Shown here: in pieces, positions 44,556 to 54,116 of the stretch
How positions within the stretch are numbered: position 1 is the first letter of the stretch
Layout: each line of letters starts with the position of its first letter
The notes under the pieces: generated by a model
Told to the model about the DNA's origin: nothing
Database searches by the model: none
Seen by the model: the letters and a program-made list of their open reading frames with translations, nothing else
Program-made: the position numbers and the translations under genes
Assembly (NCBI RefSeq): GCF_002002925.1
Contig: NZ_CP019511.1
Location: 744,001 to 808,000 of the forward strand
Length of the DNA: 64,000 nucleotides
Reading direction: 5' to 3'
From: Sphingomonas sp. LM7
Lineage (GTDB): Bacteria; Pseudomonadota; Alphaproteobacteria; Sphingomonadales; Sphingomonadaceae

Positions 44556-47030
44556 TCAGGCGGCCTCGACCCGCAATGTCGCCTCATTCGGTATGTCGTA
44601 GACCGACTGCAATGCTCCGAGGAGTTGCTTGGCCCCGACCGGCTTCAACACGATGTTCGTCGCGTCTACCGTAGCGACATCCTGCAGCGGGTGGTCATCC
44701 GAAGGAGCGACCAGAACAGTCATGGGTACGTTCACGGCCTTGCAGGCCTCCGAGATGGCGCGAAGCGCCGCAATACCAGACAGCCCCTCGATGGCGCCCG
44801 ATCTGGCTTCGACCAGGACGTGATCGCTCGTCCTCATTTGGATTGCATCGATCGCCGCCGCACCGTCGGGCGCGCAATCCACTCCCGCCGTTGCGGGTTC
44901 CAAGATGCTGCGCATTACGCCCTCGGTCATGGGGTTTGATTCGACGAGGAGAAGGCGCGCTTGCGCAAGCGAGAGCGGCCGGACGTATTCGCCGGAAGCT
45001 TGGGTCAGACGATCCGCTACGATGAGCAGCGGGATCCGGAGAGTAACGATTGAACCTTGGCCCAGGATACTCCGCAGCGTTAGTTCCCCTCCAAGGGCAT
45101 TCGCGAGATTACGGCATATAGCGAGGCCGAGACCTGTTCCGCTGAACTGGCGACTTGTTCCGCCATCGACCTGATGGAAAGCCTCGAACACGCGTTCGAG
45201 TTGATCTTCGGGGATGCCGATCCCGGTGTCGGAGACCTCCACGACAAGGGTGCTGCGTTCCTCCTCGGCGTAGGCGCGCAACGCCACCGTACCGGCGTTC
45301 GTGAATTTGACGGCGTTGGACACAAGGTTGCCGACGATCTGGCGCAGACGGGCCTCATCCGAACGGATCGCCGCAGGCGCACCCTCTATGTCGAGATCGA
45401 GCGCGATACCCTTCGCTGCCGCATGTCCGCTCCACAAGCGCGCCGCGTCCTCGAGCAGCCGCCTGAACCGCACCTCCTCGTCGGTGACCGCGGTCTCGTC
45501 GGTCTGCATCTTTGCGACGTCGAGAATGTCGTCGACCAGCGCGCGCATGGCTTCGCCTGCGCCGTGCACGACCTGAACCTGTTCCCGCGTCTCGCTGTCG
45601 AGCGTCCGCTTGGTCAACAATATCTGCGTCATGCCAAGGATGCCGTTCAGCGGTGTCCGGATTTCATGGCTGGTCATGGCGAGGAATTCGGTCTTGGCCT
45701 GCAGGGCCTTTTCAAGCGCCGTGTTGGTCTCGTTGAGCACCACGTTCGCCGCACGAACCTGATTCCGGCTCTTGCGGATTCGCAATGCGCTGATCAGCAC
45801 GAGGATAAGGACGATCGCCACTGCGCCGGTCAATGCGAGCAGGAACCTTGTACGAAACTGCGCCTGTTGTTCCTTGATACGCGCGTCGCGCTCGAGGATC
45901 TTCTGCTTCTGGTTTTGGAAGTCGAACCGCGCCGCCACAAGCTGCGATGCCGCAGATGCCGTGAGTTTGCTGGACTCGCTTTCCAGACGCTGGAACGCGC
46001 GCAAGTGCCGCAGGGCGCTGGCCTCGTCGCCGGTCCGCTCGAACACGCGCGCGGCAAGCTCGTGGAACTCCCTGTACGAGGCGTCCGTCGTATCGAAATC
46101 CACGTTGGCGAAAGCCTGACGAAGCAAGGAGGCGGCTGCCCGCCAGTCGCCATTGGCAGCCCTGAGTTTCGCTACCGATCCGAGAACGATTGGTCTCCAG
46201 CCTGCTGCCTCGCCGGAACGGGACAGGCGAAGCGCCTCGTCGAGTGACCTTTGGGCGTCATTGAAGCGTCCGTGCTCAACCTGTGCTCCGGCCAGATTAC
46301 TCAGGATGCGTGCTTCGAGGAGCGGACTTCCGAGCGTACGGGCGCTTTTCAGTGCCTCCGTGAAATCCTGCTCGGCTTCTTCGTAGCGCTTCAGCTCCCG
46401 CAGCACCTCGGCGCGATTGTTGAAGGAGCTCAGGCGGAAACCCGGGTCGGCGCTGTAAAGCTCGGTAGCCTGCGAATAATAGTCGAGCGTCCGCGAGAAA
46501 TCGCCCGCGTTCGAGTAAATCTGACCGATGTCCTGGAGAGCGATCGCCTGGCTTCGCACTTCCTTGGCGGCGCGAAAGATCTCATAGGCGCGCTGGAAAT
46601 CGCGCAGCGCCTCGACGGCGTTGTCGGTCGCGGCGATCGCACCGCGTGAACGCATCAGGTCGCCGAGGAGTTTGCTGTTTGGCGAGTGGCGCTCGGCGCG
46701 GGCGATTGCCGCCTCGACGATCGGACGCGCTTTGTCGAGCTGGTTGAGAAACATGAGCGATTCGCCCTTCAGCCATCCGGCTGTCGCGAGCGCACGCTCG
46801 GCCTGGGGCGAGGCGGGCAACTCGCGCGCGCGTTGCTCGGCGACATCCGCAGCCGCCAAAGCCTGTTCGGGATTGGCCATCATCGCCGCCTTCGCCTCGG
46901 CGACCGCGGCCTCAAACCGCGCACTGCGCGCGTCGCTGACAGGCGCGCGCAAGGGCGAAGACGATTGCGCCGCGGCGGTGGCTGGGCTCGCGATCACGAA
47001 TACTATTGCGAGCAGCGCGATGACTCGCAT
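44556..47030 (-). CDS. Exported-sensor hybrid histidine kinase with TPR-like repeats and a degenerate receiver
   Basis: The 824-aa protein has a signal peptide (MRVIALLAIVFVIASPATAAA), about 350 residues of tetratricopeptide-like helices (FSRTLDYYSQATELY, RYEEAEQDFTEALKSAR), a transmembrane helix (FLLALTGAVAIVLILVLISAL) and a kinase core. The core has MTSHEIRTPLNGILGM (phospho-His), NLVSNAVKFTNAGTV, DTGIGIPEDQ and GTGLGLAI. A C-terminal receiver has HVLVEARSG where LMD is expected, with Glu replacing the Asp, and VESNP for the acidic pair; its lysine is kept. It should signal to the downstream CheY-like protein. ATG 47030 is chosen over ATG 47045 by its ribosome site. Confidence 0.92.
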   Translation of the reverse strand: MRVIALLAIVFVIASPATAAAQSSSPLRAPVSDARSARFEAAVAEAKAAMMANPEQALAAADVAEQRARELPASPQAERALATAGWLKGESLMFLNQLDKARPIVEAAIARAERHSPNSKLLGDLMRSRGAIAATDNAVEALRDFQRAYEIFRAAKEVRSQAIALQDIGQIYSNAGDFSRTLDYYSQATELYSADPGFRLSSFNNRAEVLRELKRYEEAEQDFTEALKSARTLGSPLLEARILSNLAGAQVEHGRFNDAQRSLDEALRLSRSGEAAGWRPIVLGSVAKLRAANGDWRAAASLLRQAFANVDFDTTDASYREFHELAARVFERTGDEASALRHLRAFQRLESESSKLTASAASQLVAARFDFQNQKQKILERDARIKEQQAQFRTRFLLALTGAVAIVLILVLISALRIRKSRNQVRAANVVLNETNTALEKALQAKTEFLAMTSHEIRTPLNGILGMTQILLTKRTLDSETREQVQVVHGAGEAMRALVDDILDVAKMQTDETAVTDEEVRFRRLLEDAARLWSGHAAAKGIALDLDIEGAPAAIRSDEARLRQIVGNLVSNAVKFTNAGTVALRAYAEEERSTLVVEVSDTGIGIPEDQLERVFEAFHQVDGGTSRQFSGTGLGLAICRNLANALGGELTLRSILGQGSIVTLRIPLLIVADRLTQASGEYVRPLSLAQARLLLVESNPMTEGVMRSILEPATAGVDCAPDGAAAIDAIQMRTSDHVLVEARSGAIEGLSGIAALRAISEACKAVNVPMTVLVAPSDDHPLQDVATVDATNIVLKPVGAKQLLGALQSVYDIPNEATLRVEAA

Positions 47031-47092
47031 CGGCCTTGTCTCCATAATTGGATCAAAGGCTTACAGTAGCGGATATTCGTTAAGCGCCGCTC

Positions 47093-47127
47093 AATGGCAC
47101 CGCCAGCGAGAAGCTGGCGGTGCCATT
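47093..47127. terminator. Perfect 15-bp hairpin after the autotransporter gene
   Basis: AATGGCACCGCCAGC and its exact complement form a stem with loop GAGAA, four bases after the autotransporter stop and 62 bases before the kinase start. No T-tract follows on the minus strand, but stability and position suggest a terminator or transcript-end stabiliser. Confidence 0.6.
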
Positions 47128-47131
47128 GCGT

Positions 47132-50062
47132 TCAGTACGACAAGCGGAGGGCGGCACCCGCGGTGAAGCGCGGCAGCATCTCCGTCTGCCTTCCGTTGAG
47201 CGTCGCACGCCCGAAGAGGCTGAACTGGGCAGTGCCGTCGAGAGCGCTCACGCCGTACATCAGCTCACCCACATATTGCCGCTCAGGTACGCCGAGATTG
47301 AACCGCTCCGTCACCGGGCCGAGTTCCCCGGTCTGCCGGTTGATCACGCGCACAGTCTGCAGGTCGACGCTGCTGCTCTCGAGATGCATCGGTTGCGCCA
47401 TGGTGAACCGGACGGCGTCATTGCGCCCGAACAGTTTGCTCTTGGTGACCCCGACCTGGAAGGAAGTGCTGACAAGGCCGCCATCCGATGGGGTAATGTT
47501 GGCGCCGTTACCGGTTCGGGACCGGTTAAGCGTACCGGTCGCCGCGACGGACAGGGTGGGGGACAGATTGAGCTCGGCCGCGAGGCTGGCGCCCTCGGTG
47601 GTGCTGCCATCCCCAAAGTCGTTAGGGTCGAGCGACTGGATCCCGAGCAGGGCCTCATTTTCACGCAAGCGAGTGTAGCTGGCGGAGACCGAAGCTTCCG
47701 GCGCTTCGTAACGCACCGAGACGTTCTGGGCACCGGAGCTGTAAGGATCGATTGCGCCCATTGCCATCTGGGACAGAAGGTCCAGCTGGTTCAGATCGCG
47801 CCGCAGATGACGCTGGGTTAGACCCGTCGAGATGCTCCAGTTCTTTCCGAAACGGACGCTGGTGCCGATATAACCACCGCCGGAAGCGAAGCCCATCAGC
47901 GGATTGGCGCCGCCACTTACAGGGTCGAAATCGGACGGCATCCCGAAACCGCCGCCGCCGAGCTGGACTGCGCCGTCGCCTTCACCAAAGGTAAACGAGA
48001 CCCGTTCATTGGCGGTGTCGAGGCGAACGGCCGTCTGGTACGGAACATTGCCCTGACGGAATCCGACCGTTCGGGTGCGCGGGGCGACAGCCATGCTGAG
48101 TCGCATTCCGGACGCATTGGGGATCGGGGCCGAGCTGGCGAACCCGGTGAAGCCCTTGCCCGGGCCGCCGGCTTTGGCAGCGGTCGCCCACGCCATGAAG
48201 CGGCTATAGATGTAGCTCTGCAGGAACTCGGTCGATCCGGTCAGCGAAATGGCTGTGCCGTCGACGAGCTTGGACGAGACGGGGATGGCAAAATCGCGGA
48301 ACGTGGCGCCGACATCCTCATAGGCATAGAAGAACATGCCCGCGGCTTCCCACTTGGCCTGCTCCTTCGGGTCCCGGATCTTGTTGGCCTGGGTCGACTT
48401 GATCCGACCCTTGTCGTCGTACTCGTACCATTTCAGGTTGCTGAAATTGAGCGGCGACAGGGCAGCGGTAACATCGAGAATGCCGACTCCGTAGACGGGA
48501 TCGACGCCGGGGGCTCCCGCGTCGCGCGCCGACTTCAGAATGATCTCGACCGACTCCTTGGGGTATTCTGCCAGCCATGGCCAACGATCGTGGAGCAGCG
48601 CGATCGTGCCAGACACTAAAGGCGCGGCGAAGGAAGTACCCGACACGCGCGTGACTCCACCCTGGCCGTCGGAGACGAGGATCATCTCGCCGGGCGCAGT
48701 GATGAAGCGGTTCATCAGCGCACCATCGGGTGCGCACTTGTTGTCCTTCAGCAGGCACGCCGTTCCGGGCTGGTTCGAGAAGGGCGAGATGGTCCCGTCC
48801 GCTCCGACCGAGCCGACCACGATGAAATAGGGGTTGGCCTTGTCCCAGGCGATGTTCTTCGTCTGGACTATCCCGTCATTGCCGGCCGCGATGACGAAGA
48901 TCGACTTCTTTGCGACCTCTGCGACGGCGGCGTCGCCGAAAACCTCGTTCCAGCCTGCCGGCAGCGTCCAGCCGGGTTCCCCCAGCGACATGTTGATGAT
49001 GCTCGCCTTGTTCTGCGCCAGCATCATCACGCCATTGCGAACGTCGCTCCAGTTGGCAGTGCCCGAGCTGTCGAACGGATTGTAGGAGACAACCGACGCC
49101 ATCGGCGCGATGCCCATCGCACCTCGGCCATCATGCGCGGCAATCATCAGGCTCGCGACAGCCGCGCCATGCCCGTTCGAGAAGTTCGAGATGCCGTCGT
49201 ACTTGGTGATGTTCTGCGTGCCGTCACCCGTGACCGTAAAGTCCAGCAGGCCGATCACCGACCGTTTGCCTTCGCCGATCGTCTTCGTGACCGACGGCGA
49301 CCAGTTGATCGTGCTCATCCAGTGATCGACGTGATCATAGCCGGAATATTCCAGCAGCTGGTCGTACCAGTCGAGGAAGAACATCTGGCGGCTGTAGGGA
49401 TCGAGCCTGGCGAGCGAAGCCGGGTCGGAAAGATCGACACCATGCTTCGACAGCATCGGCCCCACAAAGGCCTGCTCGAAAGTCTGGCCAGTGCGGGCGG
49501 TGACCTGCGCACCCCAGGCGGTTTTGGATTCCGCGATGACCGTGCCGATCTTGGTCGCGATCGCGGCATAGTCGCCGGGTGTCGCCGCGGCGCCCAGATC
49601 GAGCCAGCTGCCCAGCGTATCCTTGCTGGAGACGGCGAAGCTTTCCGAAAAGGTGCGGATGTTGCGGATCATTGGGTCGAGCGAGCCGCTGTTCGGCGCC
49701 AGGTCACCCCAGAACGTGCGGATATTGCCGATATAGGGATTCACATCGCCACTAAACGTGCGGATGTTCCGGATATAGGGACTGAGGTCGCCGGAGAAGG
49801 TGCGGATGTTGCCGATCGACGGGTCGATGTCGCCACTAAACGTGCGGATATTGCCGATATAGGGCGTCAGTGTTCCACTCAGCGTACGCACCGGCTTTGG
49901 TGCTTCTGCCGAACCTCCCGAGGCTGCCGGCGCAGCAGTGGGCGTCGGCGACGCCACCGGAACCGGCGCGGTTTGTGCGTGCGCCGTGGGTGCGGCCGCT
50001 GTGAATGCGGCGAGGGCGGTCGAGAGATGCAGGCAAAGACGATTTACGGATCGCGGATCCAT
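47132..50062 (-). CDS. S8 (subtilisin-like) serine protease autotransporter
   Basis: The 976-aa protein has a signal peptide (STALAAFTAAAPTAHAQ), a Pro/Ala linker and repeats of a 14-residue unit (residues 57-140). The subtilase domain follows, with catalytic Asp in VIGLLDFTVTGDG, His in FSNGHGAAVASLM and Ser in VSGTSFAAPLVSGTIALL. The last about 280 residues are barrel-like strands ending ALRLSY, with a terminal aromatic residue as in autotransporters. The protease would be displayed on or released from the outer membrane; substrates unknown. It lies directly upstream of the sensor kinase on the same strand. Confidence 0.9.
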   Translation of the reverse strand: MDPRSVNRLCLHLSTALAAFTAAAPTAHAQTAPVPVASPTPTAAPAASGGSAEAPKPVRTLSGTLTPYIGNIRTFSGDIDPSIGNIRTFSGDLSPYIRNIRTFSGDVNPYIGNIRTFWGDLAPNSGSLDPMIRNIRTFSESFAVSSKDTLGSWLDLGAAATPGDYAAIATKIGTVIAESKTAWGAQVTARTGQTFEQAFVGPMLSKHGVDLSDPASLARLDPYSRQMFFLDWYDQLLEYSGYDHVDHWMSTINWSPSVTKTIGEGKRSVIGLLDFTVTGDGTQNITKYDGISNFSNGHGAAVASLMIAAHDGRGAMGIAPMASVVSYNPFDSSGTANWSDVRNGVMMLAQNKASIINMSLGEPGWTLPAGWNEVFGDAAVAEVAKKSIFVIAAGNDGIVQTKNIAWDKANPYFIVVGSVGADGTISPFSNQPGTACLLKDNKCAPDGALMNRFITAPGEMILVSDGQGGVTRVSGTSFAAPLVSGTIALLHDRWPWLAEYPKESVEIILKSARDAGAPGVDPVYGVGILDVTAALSPLNFSNLKWYEYDDKGRIKSTQANKIRDPKEQAKWEAAGMFFYAYEDVGATFRDFAIPVSSKLVDGTAISLTGSTEFLQSYIYSRFMAWATAAKAGGPGKGFTGFASSAPIPNASGMRLSMAVAPRTRTVGFRQGNVPYQTAVRLDTANERVSFTFGEGDGAVQLGGGGFGMPSDFDPVSGGANPLMGFASGGGYIGTSVRFGKNWSISTGLTQRHLRRDLNQLDLLSQMAMGAIDPYSSGAQNVSVRYEAPEASVSASYTRLRENEALLGIQSLDPNDFGDGSTTEGASLAAELNLSPTLSVAATGTLNRSRTGNGANITPSDGGLVSTSFQVGVTKSKLFGRNDAVRFTMAQPMHLESSSVDLQTVRVINRQTGELGPVTERFNLGVPERQYVGELMYGVSALDGTAQFSLFGRATLNGRQTEMLPRFTAGAALRLSY
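49643..49894 (-). repeat. Tandem 42-bp (14-residue) repeats in the autotransporter
   Basis: Residues 57-140 repeat NIRTFSGDxxPxIx at 14-residue spacing: one degenerate unit (57-70), three good units (71-112), one with a 6-residue insertion (113-132) and a partial last one. The same pentad NIRTF occurs five times. DNA-level conservation is high enough for copy-number variation. Confidence 0.88.
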
Positions 50063-50196
50063 GGCTGAGGCCCCTGTCGACGTGGCGCCCTGTCGCCTCG
50101 TCTGGAATGTGAACCTGCCTTATCGCAAACTTGCGTAAGCCAAGTTCAAACAGAGACCGTTAAATCGGCGTTCAGCACAAAATTATCGCTTGCGGA

Positions 50197-51738
50197 TCAA
50201 ACGTTTCCCGAACGCAACCATTCACCGGGTTGCGGTGATCGCGCGATGCGCTGGAGCTGCTCGTCGTCTCCGAGAAAATGGATGAACTCGGCAAGCGGCA
50301 AAGGAGGCGAGATGTAATAGCCCTGCAGCAGGTCGCAGCCCATGATCCGCAGCAACGAGAGCGACATGGCGTCGTGAACGCCTTCCGCGGTGACTTCCAT
50401 CTCGAGCGCGTGCGCTAGGTCGATGGAGGACCGGACGAGCAACGGGTCGCGATGGCTCTCAGTGAGGCCGCTGACGAACATACGGTCAATCTTTAGCTCG
50501 TTGGCCGGCAGCTGCTTGAGATAGGCGAGCGACGAGAGACCCGATCCGTAATCGTCGATAGCGAGGCGGATCCCGGCGCTGGTGAAGTCCCGCAGATTGG
50601 CGAGCGCGGCTTCGGGGTCCTCGATAACCGCGGTTTCGGTGATCTCGAAGCCGATCTTGCCGGCGGCGCCTCGAACGAGTTCAAGCGCTTCCTGCGCAAA
50701 GCTGCGATCATGCAGTAGCTGACCTGAGATGTTCACATAGATATCAAGGTTAAACCCTTCTCTTATCATGCGTTTCTGGTCATCTATCGCACGCGATATC
50801 ACCCATTTTGTGAGGTTGCGGATTGCGCCGCTTTCCTCAGCCACCTGAATGAACCGTTCGGTGGGAACCAGCCCGGTGTCGGGCCGAATCCATCGGATCA
50901 AGGCCTCGGCCGATTTGAACGTGTCGGTCCGCGCTTCGAGCTTGGGTTGATAGTAAAGTTGCACCTCGCCTGCGGCGAGGGCCTTGGGCAGAGCCCGCAT
51001 TAGATCGAGATCTGTCCGGCTATGTTGCTCGAGTTCGACCGGATCTGCGAAGCCGACCTTGACGCGCTTGCCTTGCGCCGCCGCAAGCGCTGCCGCTGCC
51101 CTGTCGATCAGCTCTTCCCGAATCGAACTGCTCGCAGCGTCCGCGAAGCCGATCGTCACCGACAGATCGAAGGCATAACCATCGATCTCGATTTCGCGTT
51201 CGATCATGCCCACAGCCTCCAGCAGGCGGAGCTGCGCTTCGCCGATCGAGTTCGCGCGGAACGCGAACTCGACGTTCGTCCTGCCCATGCGACCGATCTC
51301 CGCACCGAACAGGGCACCGGCGATCCTTTGCCCGATCTGGCCAAGCAGCCCGTTGGCAAGCTCGAAGCCGATGCTCTGCCGCAGAAAGGTGAAGCGCTCG
51401 ACCTCTGCGATGGCGACGAAGGTCAGGGGGTTATCACGGACTGCTGCGGCGCTTCGCAGGCTGTCAAACAGCGCGCGCTCCTGGCGGTCTGCGTCCGTCC
51501 AGTCGAGCGCGCCCGCATCGATCCGGGTGACGAGGTCGTTGAAACGGCTTGCCAACCGCGCCTGACGGCCACAGCGCAAGGGCTCGATGCGTACATTGGT
51601 ATCGCCGCGGGCGACGCGCGCCAACGCCTCCGCGATCTCGGGATGCTCCGGCATGATCTCCCGCAGACGCCGGCCGCGCCAGAACAGCGCCAGAAGCAGC
51701 GCTGCTGCCACCGCAGCCGAGAATACAAGCCACATCAT
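50197..51738 (-). CDS. Membrane-anchored EAL-domain protein with degenerate GGDEF
   Basis: The 513-aa protein has one N-terminal transmembrane helix (MMWLVFSAAVAAALLLALFW), a GGDEF-fold region without the GGDEF signature (RTNVEFAF at the expected site), and a complete EAL domain. The latter has SAEALIRW, VNISGQLL, GFEITETAVIED, LAIDDYGSG, LKIDRMFV and TAEGVHD. These residues predict c-di-GMP phosphodiesterase activity. Upstream of the autotransporter and sensor genes on the same strand; c-di-GMP usually links surface adhesion and motility. Confidence 0.92.
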   Translation of the reverse strand: MMWLVFSAAVAAALLLALFWRGRRLREIMPEHPEIAEALARVARGDTNVRIEPLRCGRQARLASRFNDLVTRIDAGALDWTDADRQERALFDSLRSAAAVRDNPLTFVAIAEVERFTFLRQSIGFELANGLLGQIGQRIAGALFGAEIGRMGRTNVEFAFRANSIGEAQLRLLEAVGMIEREIEIDGYAFDLSVTIGFADAASSSIREELIDRAAAALAAAQGKRVKVGFADPVELEQHSRTDLDLMRALPKALAAGEVQLYYQPKLEARTDTFKSAEALIRWIRPDTGLVPTERFIQVAEESGAIRNLTKWVISRAIDDQKRMIREGFNLDIYVNISGQLLHDRSFAQEALELVRGAAGKIGFEITETAVIEDPEAALANLRDFTSAGIRLAIDDYGSGLSSLAYLKQLPANELKIDRMFVSGLTESHRDPLLVRSSIDLAHALEMEVTAEGVHDAMSLSLLRIMGCDLLQGYYISPPLPLAEFIHFLGDDEQLQRIARSPQPGEWLRSGNV

Positions 51739-51862
51739 CTTCTACAGAATAATCGAGCGGCATTAAGCAAGGGTAACCCGACGGGACCAAATGCCTGATC
51801 TGGATCCGTTTCTTCGGGGGCCAAGCGCCGGGAATCGCGGAGCGTGATATCCGCTTCTGACA

Positions 51863-53662
51863 TCAGGCGACGGACCACTGCCGGGCCTGATTGGCGAGTA
51901 GTGTGGTCGCGGCCGCGACGTCCAGCGGTGGGGCAAGCAAATAGCCCTGCGCCAGTCTGCATCCGGCCGCCTGCAACAGGCTGGCCTGCTCGGCGGTCTC
52001 CACGCCGTCGGCGATCACCTCGATCTTCAACTCTCTTGCCAAGTGGAGGAGCCCCTCGACGATCGCGCGGCTGACGCTGTCGTCGGCCAGTTTGTGAACG
52101 AACGCCCTGTCGATCTTGAGCACGTCCAGGGGAAGCTTGACGAGGTGAACAAGCGACGCGAACTCGCTGCCGAAGCCGTCGAGCGCGATCCGCACGCCCT
52201 GCTCGCGGAGCATCGCGGCTTGCGCGAGTATGATCGGCCTCGACGATCCCATCGCCACAGCCTCTGTCACTTCGAGCATCAGCCTGGCCGGCGATACGCC
52301 TTCCGCGGTCAAGATTGCTGACAGGCGCTGCGCCAGTTTCCCGCCCTGGAAATCGGCGGAGCACAGGTTAATTGCGACGTGGCCGACCGCCAACCCGAGC
52401 TCGTCCCAGGCGCGCATGTCTGCTGCCACCCGTCGCAGCATCCGCTCCGTCAGCGCAGTTGCGACGGCCAGATCGGTCATCGCCTCCCTGAATTCTTGCG
52501 TCGGAAGCAAGACGTCACCTTCGCGAATTCGGCAGAGTGCCTCGAAACCGACGATCTCGCGCGTGTCGAGCCGGTAGACGGGTTGATAATGCGCCAACAG
52601 CCGGTCGTCGCACAGCGCGGCATCCACGCGCCGGATCGCCTCGAGACGCTTTGTTATCTTTGAGCCGATCTCGTCCCAGTATAGAACGAAGCCGCCGCGG
52701 GAGGTCTCCTTGGCGTGGTAGAGCGCGAAATCGGCGTTCTGACGCACGCGTTCGGGACCGTGGCCCTTGGTCGCGAGAAGGGCGCCTCCGATCGTCGCCC
52801 GCGGCACCACCAGATGTCCGCCGCAATCGGCCGGTATGTGCAGCGAACTCAGGATAGCGTCCGCCGCGCTTTTCAGATCTGCGAGCGCGGCTGGCGCCTG
52901 GACCAGTGCGACGAATTCGTCGCCGCCGACCCGGTACGTCTTGTCAGGCGCAACTGCGCCCGCGATCCGCTTCGCCGCTGTCTCGATGAGGTGGTCACCC
53001 GCCTGGTGGCCGAAGGTGTCGTTGACGATTTTCAGATTGTCGAGATCTACCACCAGCAGGGCCCAGGAGCCGGGCACGTCGCAGGGCAGGGAAGCGAGCG
53101 CCGCGCCGAATGCGGAACGGTTCGGCAGACCTGTCTGGTCGTCCTGCAATGCCCGACGCTTTTGCTCGCTTTTCCAGCGATGGTGCGAGATCGCGATCGA
53201 GCACAGGTGGACGCAGGTGCGCACCAGCAGGCGCTCGTTTGCGGTGGGGCCACGTCGGTCGCGATAATAGAAGGCGAAGGTCCCGACGACCGTGCCGGTG
53301 CCGTCGATGATCGGGCTCGACCAACAAGCGCGCAGGCCGAGCGGTAACGCAAGCGAGGCAAATTCGGCCCAGCGTGGATCATGCTCGATGTCGAGCACGG
53401 CAACCGGAGTAGCGAGATATGCCGCGCTACCGCACGATCCGACCAGAGGGCCGATCATGAGGCCGTCGAGTGCCTCGGAATAATGCGCAGGGAGGCTTGG
53501 GCTCGCTATCGGGTGGAGAATGCCTGCTGCGTCAACTTCGAGGACGGAGCATAGGGCATCGGGAGCCAGCGCCTCGACTCTCCGGCACAGCTGATCCGCC
53601 ACGACGGGAAGTGTTTCACCGCGTGCCACCATCTCGAGAATCGCATTCTGCAGCTCTAGCAA
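51863..53662 (-). CDS. GAF-GGDEF-EAL protein, c-di-GMP metabolism
   Basis: The 599-aa product has a GAF domain (about residues 10-165), an intact GGDEF domain (VVDLDNLKIVNDTFGHQAGD and VGGDEFVAL) and an EAL domain with GFEALCRI, LKIDRAFV and ADGVETAEQ. In the EAL metal motif the usual DDFG is LDGFG, i.e. the second Asp is Gly, which may impair hydrolysis. Diguanylate cyclase activity is therefore the more certain half. TTG 53662 is the preferred start, as GGAGG lies eight bases before it; the frame is open to 53710. Same strand as the EAL gene, 124 bases upstream of it. Confidence 0.9.
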   Translation of the reverse strand: MLELQNAILEMVARGETLPVVADQLCRRVEALAPDALCSVLEVDAAGILHPIASPSLPAHYSEALDGLMIGPLVGSCGSAAYLATPVAVLDIEHDPRWAEFASLALPLGLRACWSSPIIDGTGTVVGTFAFYYRDRRGPTANERLLVRTCVHLCSIAISHHRWKSEQKRRALQDDQTGLPNRSAFGAALASLPCDVPGSWALLVVDLDNLKIVNDTFGHQAGDHLIETAAKRIAGAVAPDKTYRVGGDEFVALVQAPAALADLKSAADAILSSLHIPADCGGHLVVPRATIGGALLATKGHGPERVRQNADFALYHAKETSRGGFVLYWDEIGSKITKRLEAIRRVDAALCDDRLLAHYQPVYRLDTREIVGFEALCRIREGDVLLPTQEFREAMTDLAVATALTERMLRRVAADMRAWDELGLAVGHVAINLCSADFQGGKLAQRLSAILTAEGVSPARLMLEVTEAVAMGSSRPIILAQAAMLREQGVRIALDGFGSEFASLVHLVKLPLDVLKIDRAFVHKLADDSVSRAIVEGLLHLARELKIEVIADGVETAEQASLLQAAGCRLAQGYLLAPPLDVAAATTLLANQARQWSVA

Positions 53663-53713
53663 CGTGGCGGCCTCCGGGAGTCTCCATCTAACCGCGAGCC
53701 GGTTTCGCAAAAT

Positions 53714-53962
53714 TTAATAGTGCCGTTCCGGATATTTACGTAGCGGCGTCGTTCTGAGCGCTGCAGCGGAGATCGGCCGTCTACCTGGGCCGGGCGCTCC
53801 GGAATTCTGATCGCTGCGGTCCAACACCGGATGGGTTGCCGTCTTGATTTGAGTTGTTCCGGGTTGGTCTGAGGGTTTCTGTAGCGATTGACCCGGATGC
53901 TCGACATGCCCCTTTGCCCGCTGCTCTTCAAGCAGCCGCGCCAGCCTTTTTATTGAACCCAC
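53714..53962 (-). CDS. Doubtful small open frame upstream of the GGDEF-EAL gene
   Basis: An 82-aa frame (GTG start, MGSIKRLARLLEEQRAKGHVEHPG...) has a plausible amphipathic N-terminal helix but a proline- and threonine-rich remainder. It could equally be the promoter region of the GGDEF-EAL gene. No family recognised. Confidence 0.25.
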   Translation of the reverse strand: MGSIKRLARLLEEQRAKGHVEHPGQSLQKPSDQPGTTQIKTATHPVLDRSDQNSGAPGPGRRPISAAALRTTPLRKYPERHY

Positions 53963-54116
53963 GAGCGACCCTTTTCTTGCTTATCGGCCACTTAATCCTT
54001 CGAAGTCGTGAAGGTCCCGCCTGATCGAGGTTAACGGGCTGAGCGGTGCTGCAGGCTGGATGAATGTCCGTCGGCCCGGCGCGGGTCAGCCAAGGCCGAA
54101 GGGGATAGCTTGCCGA

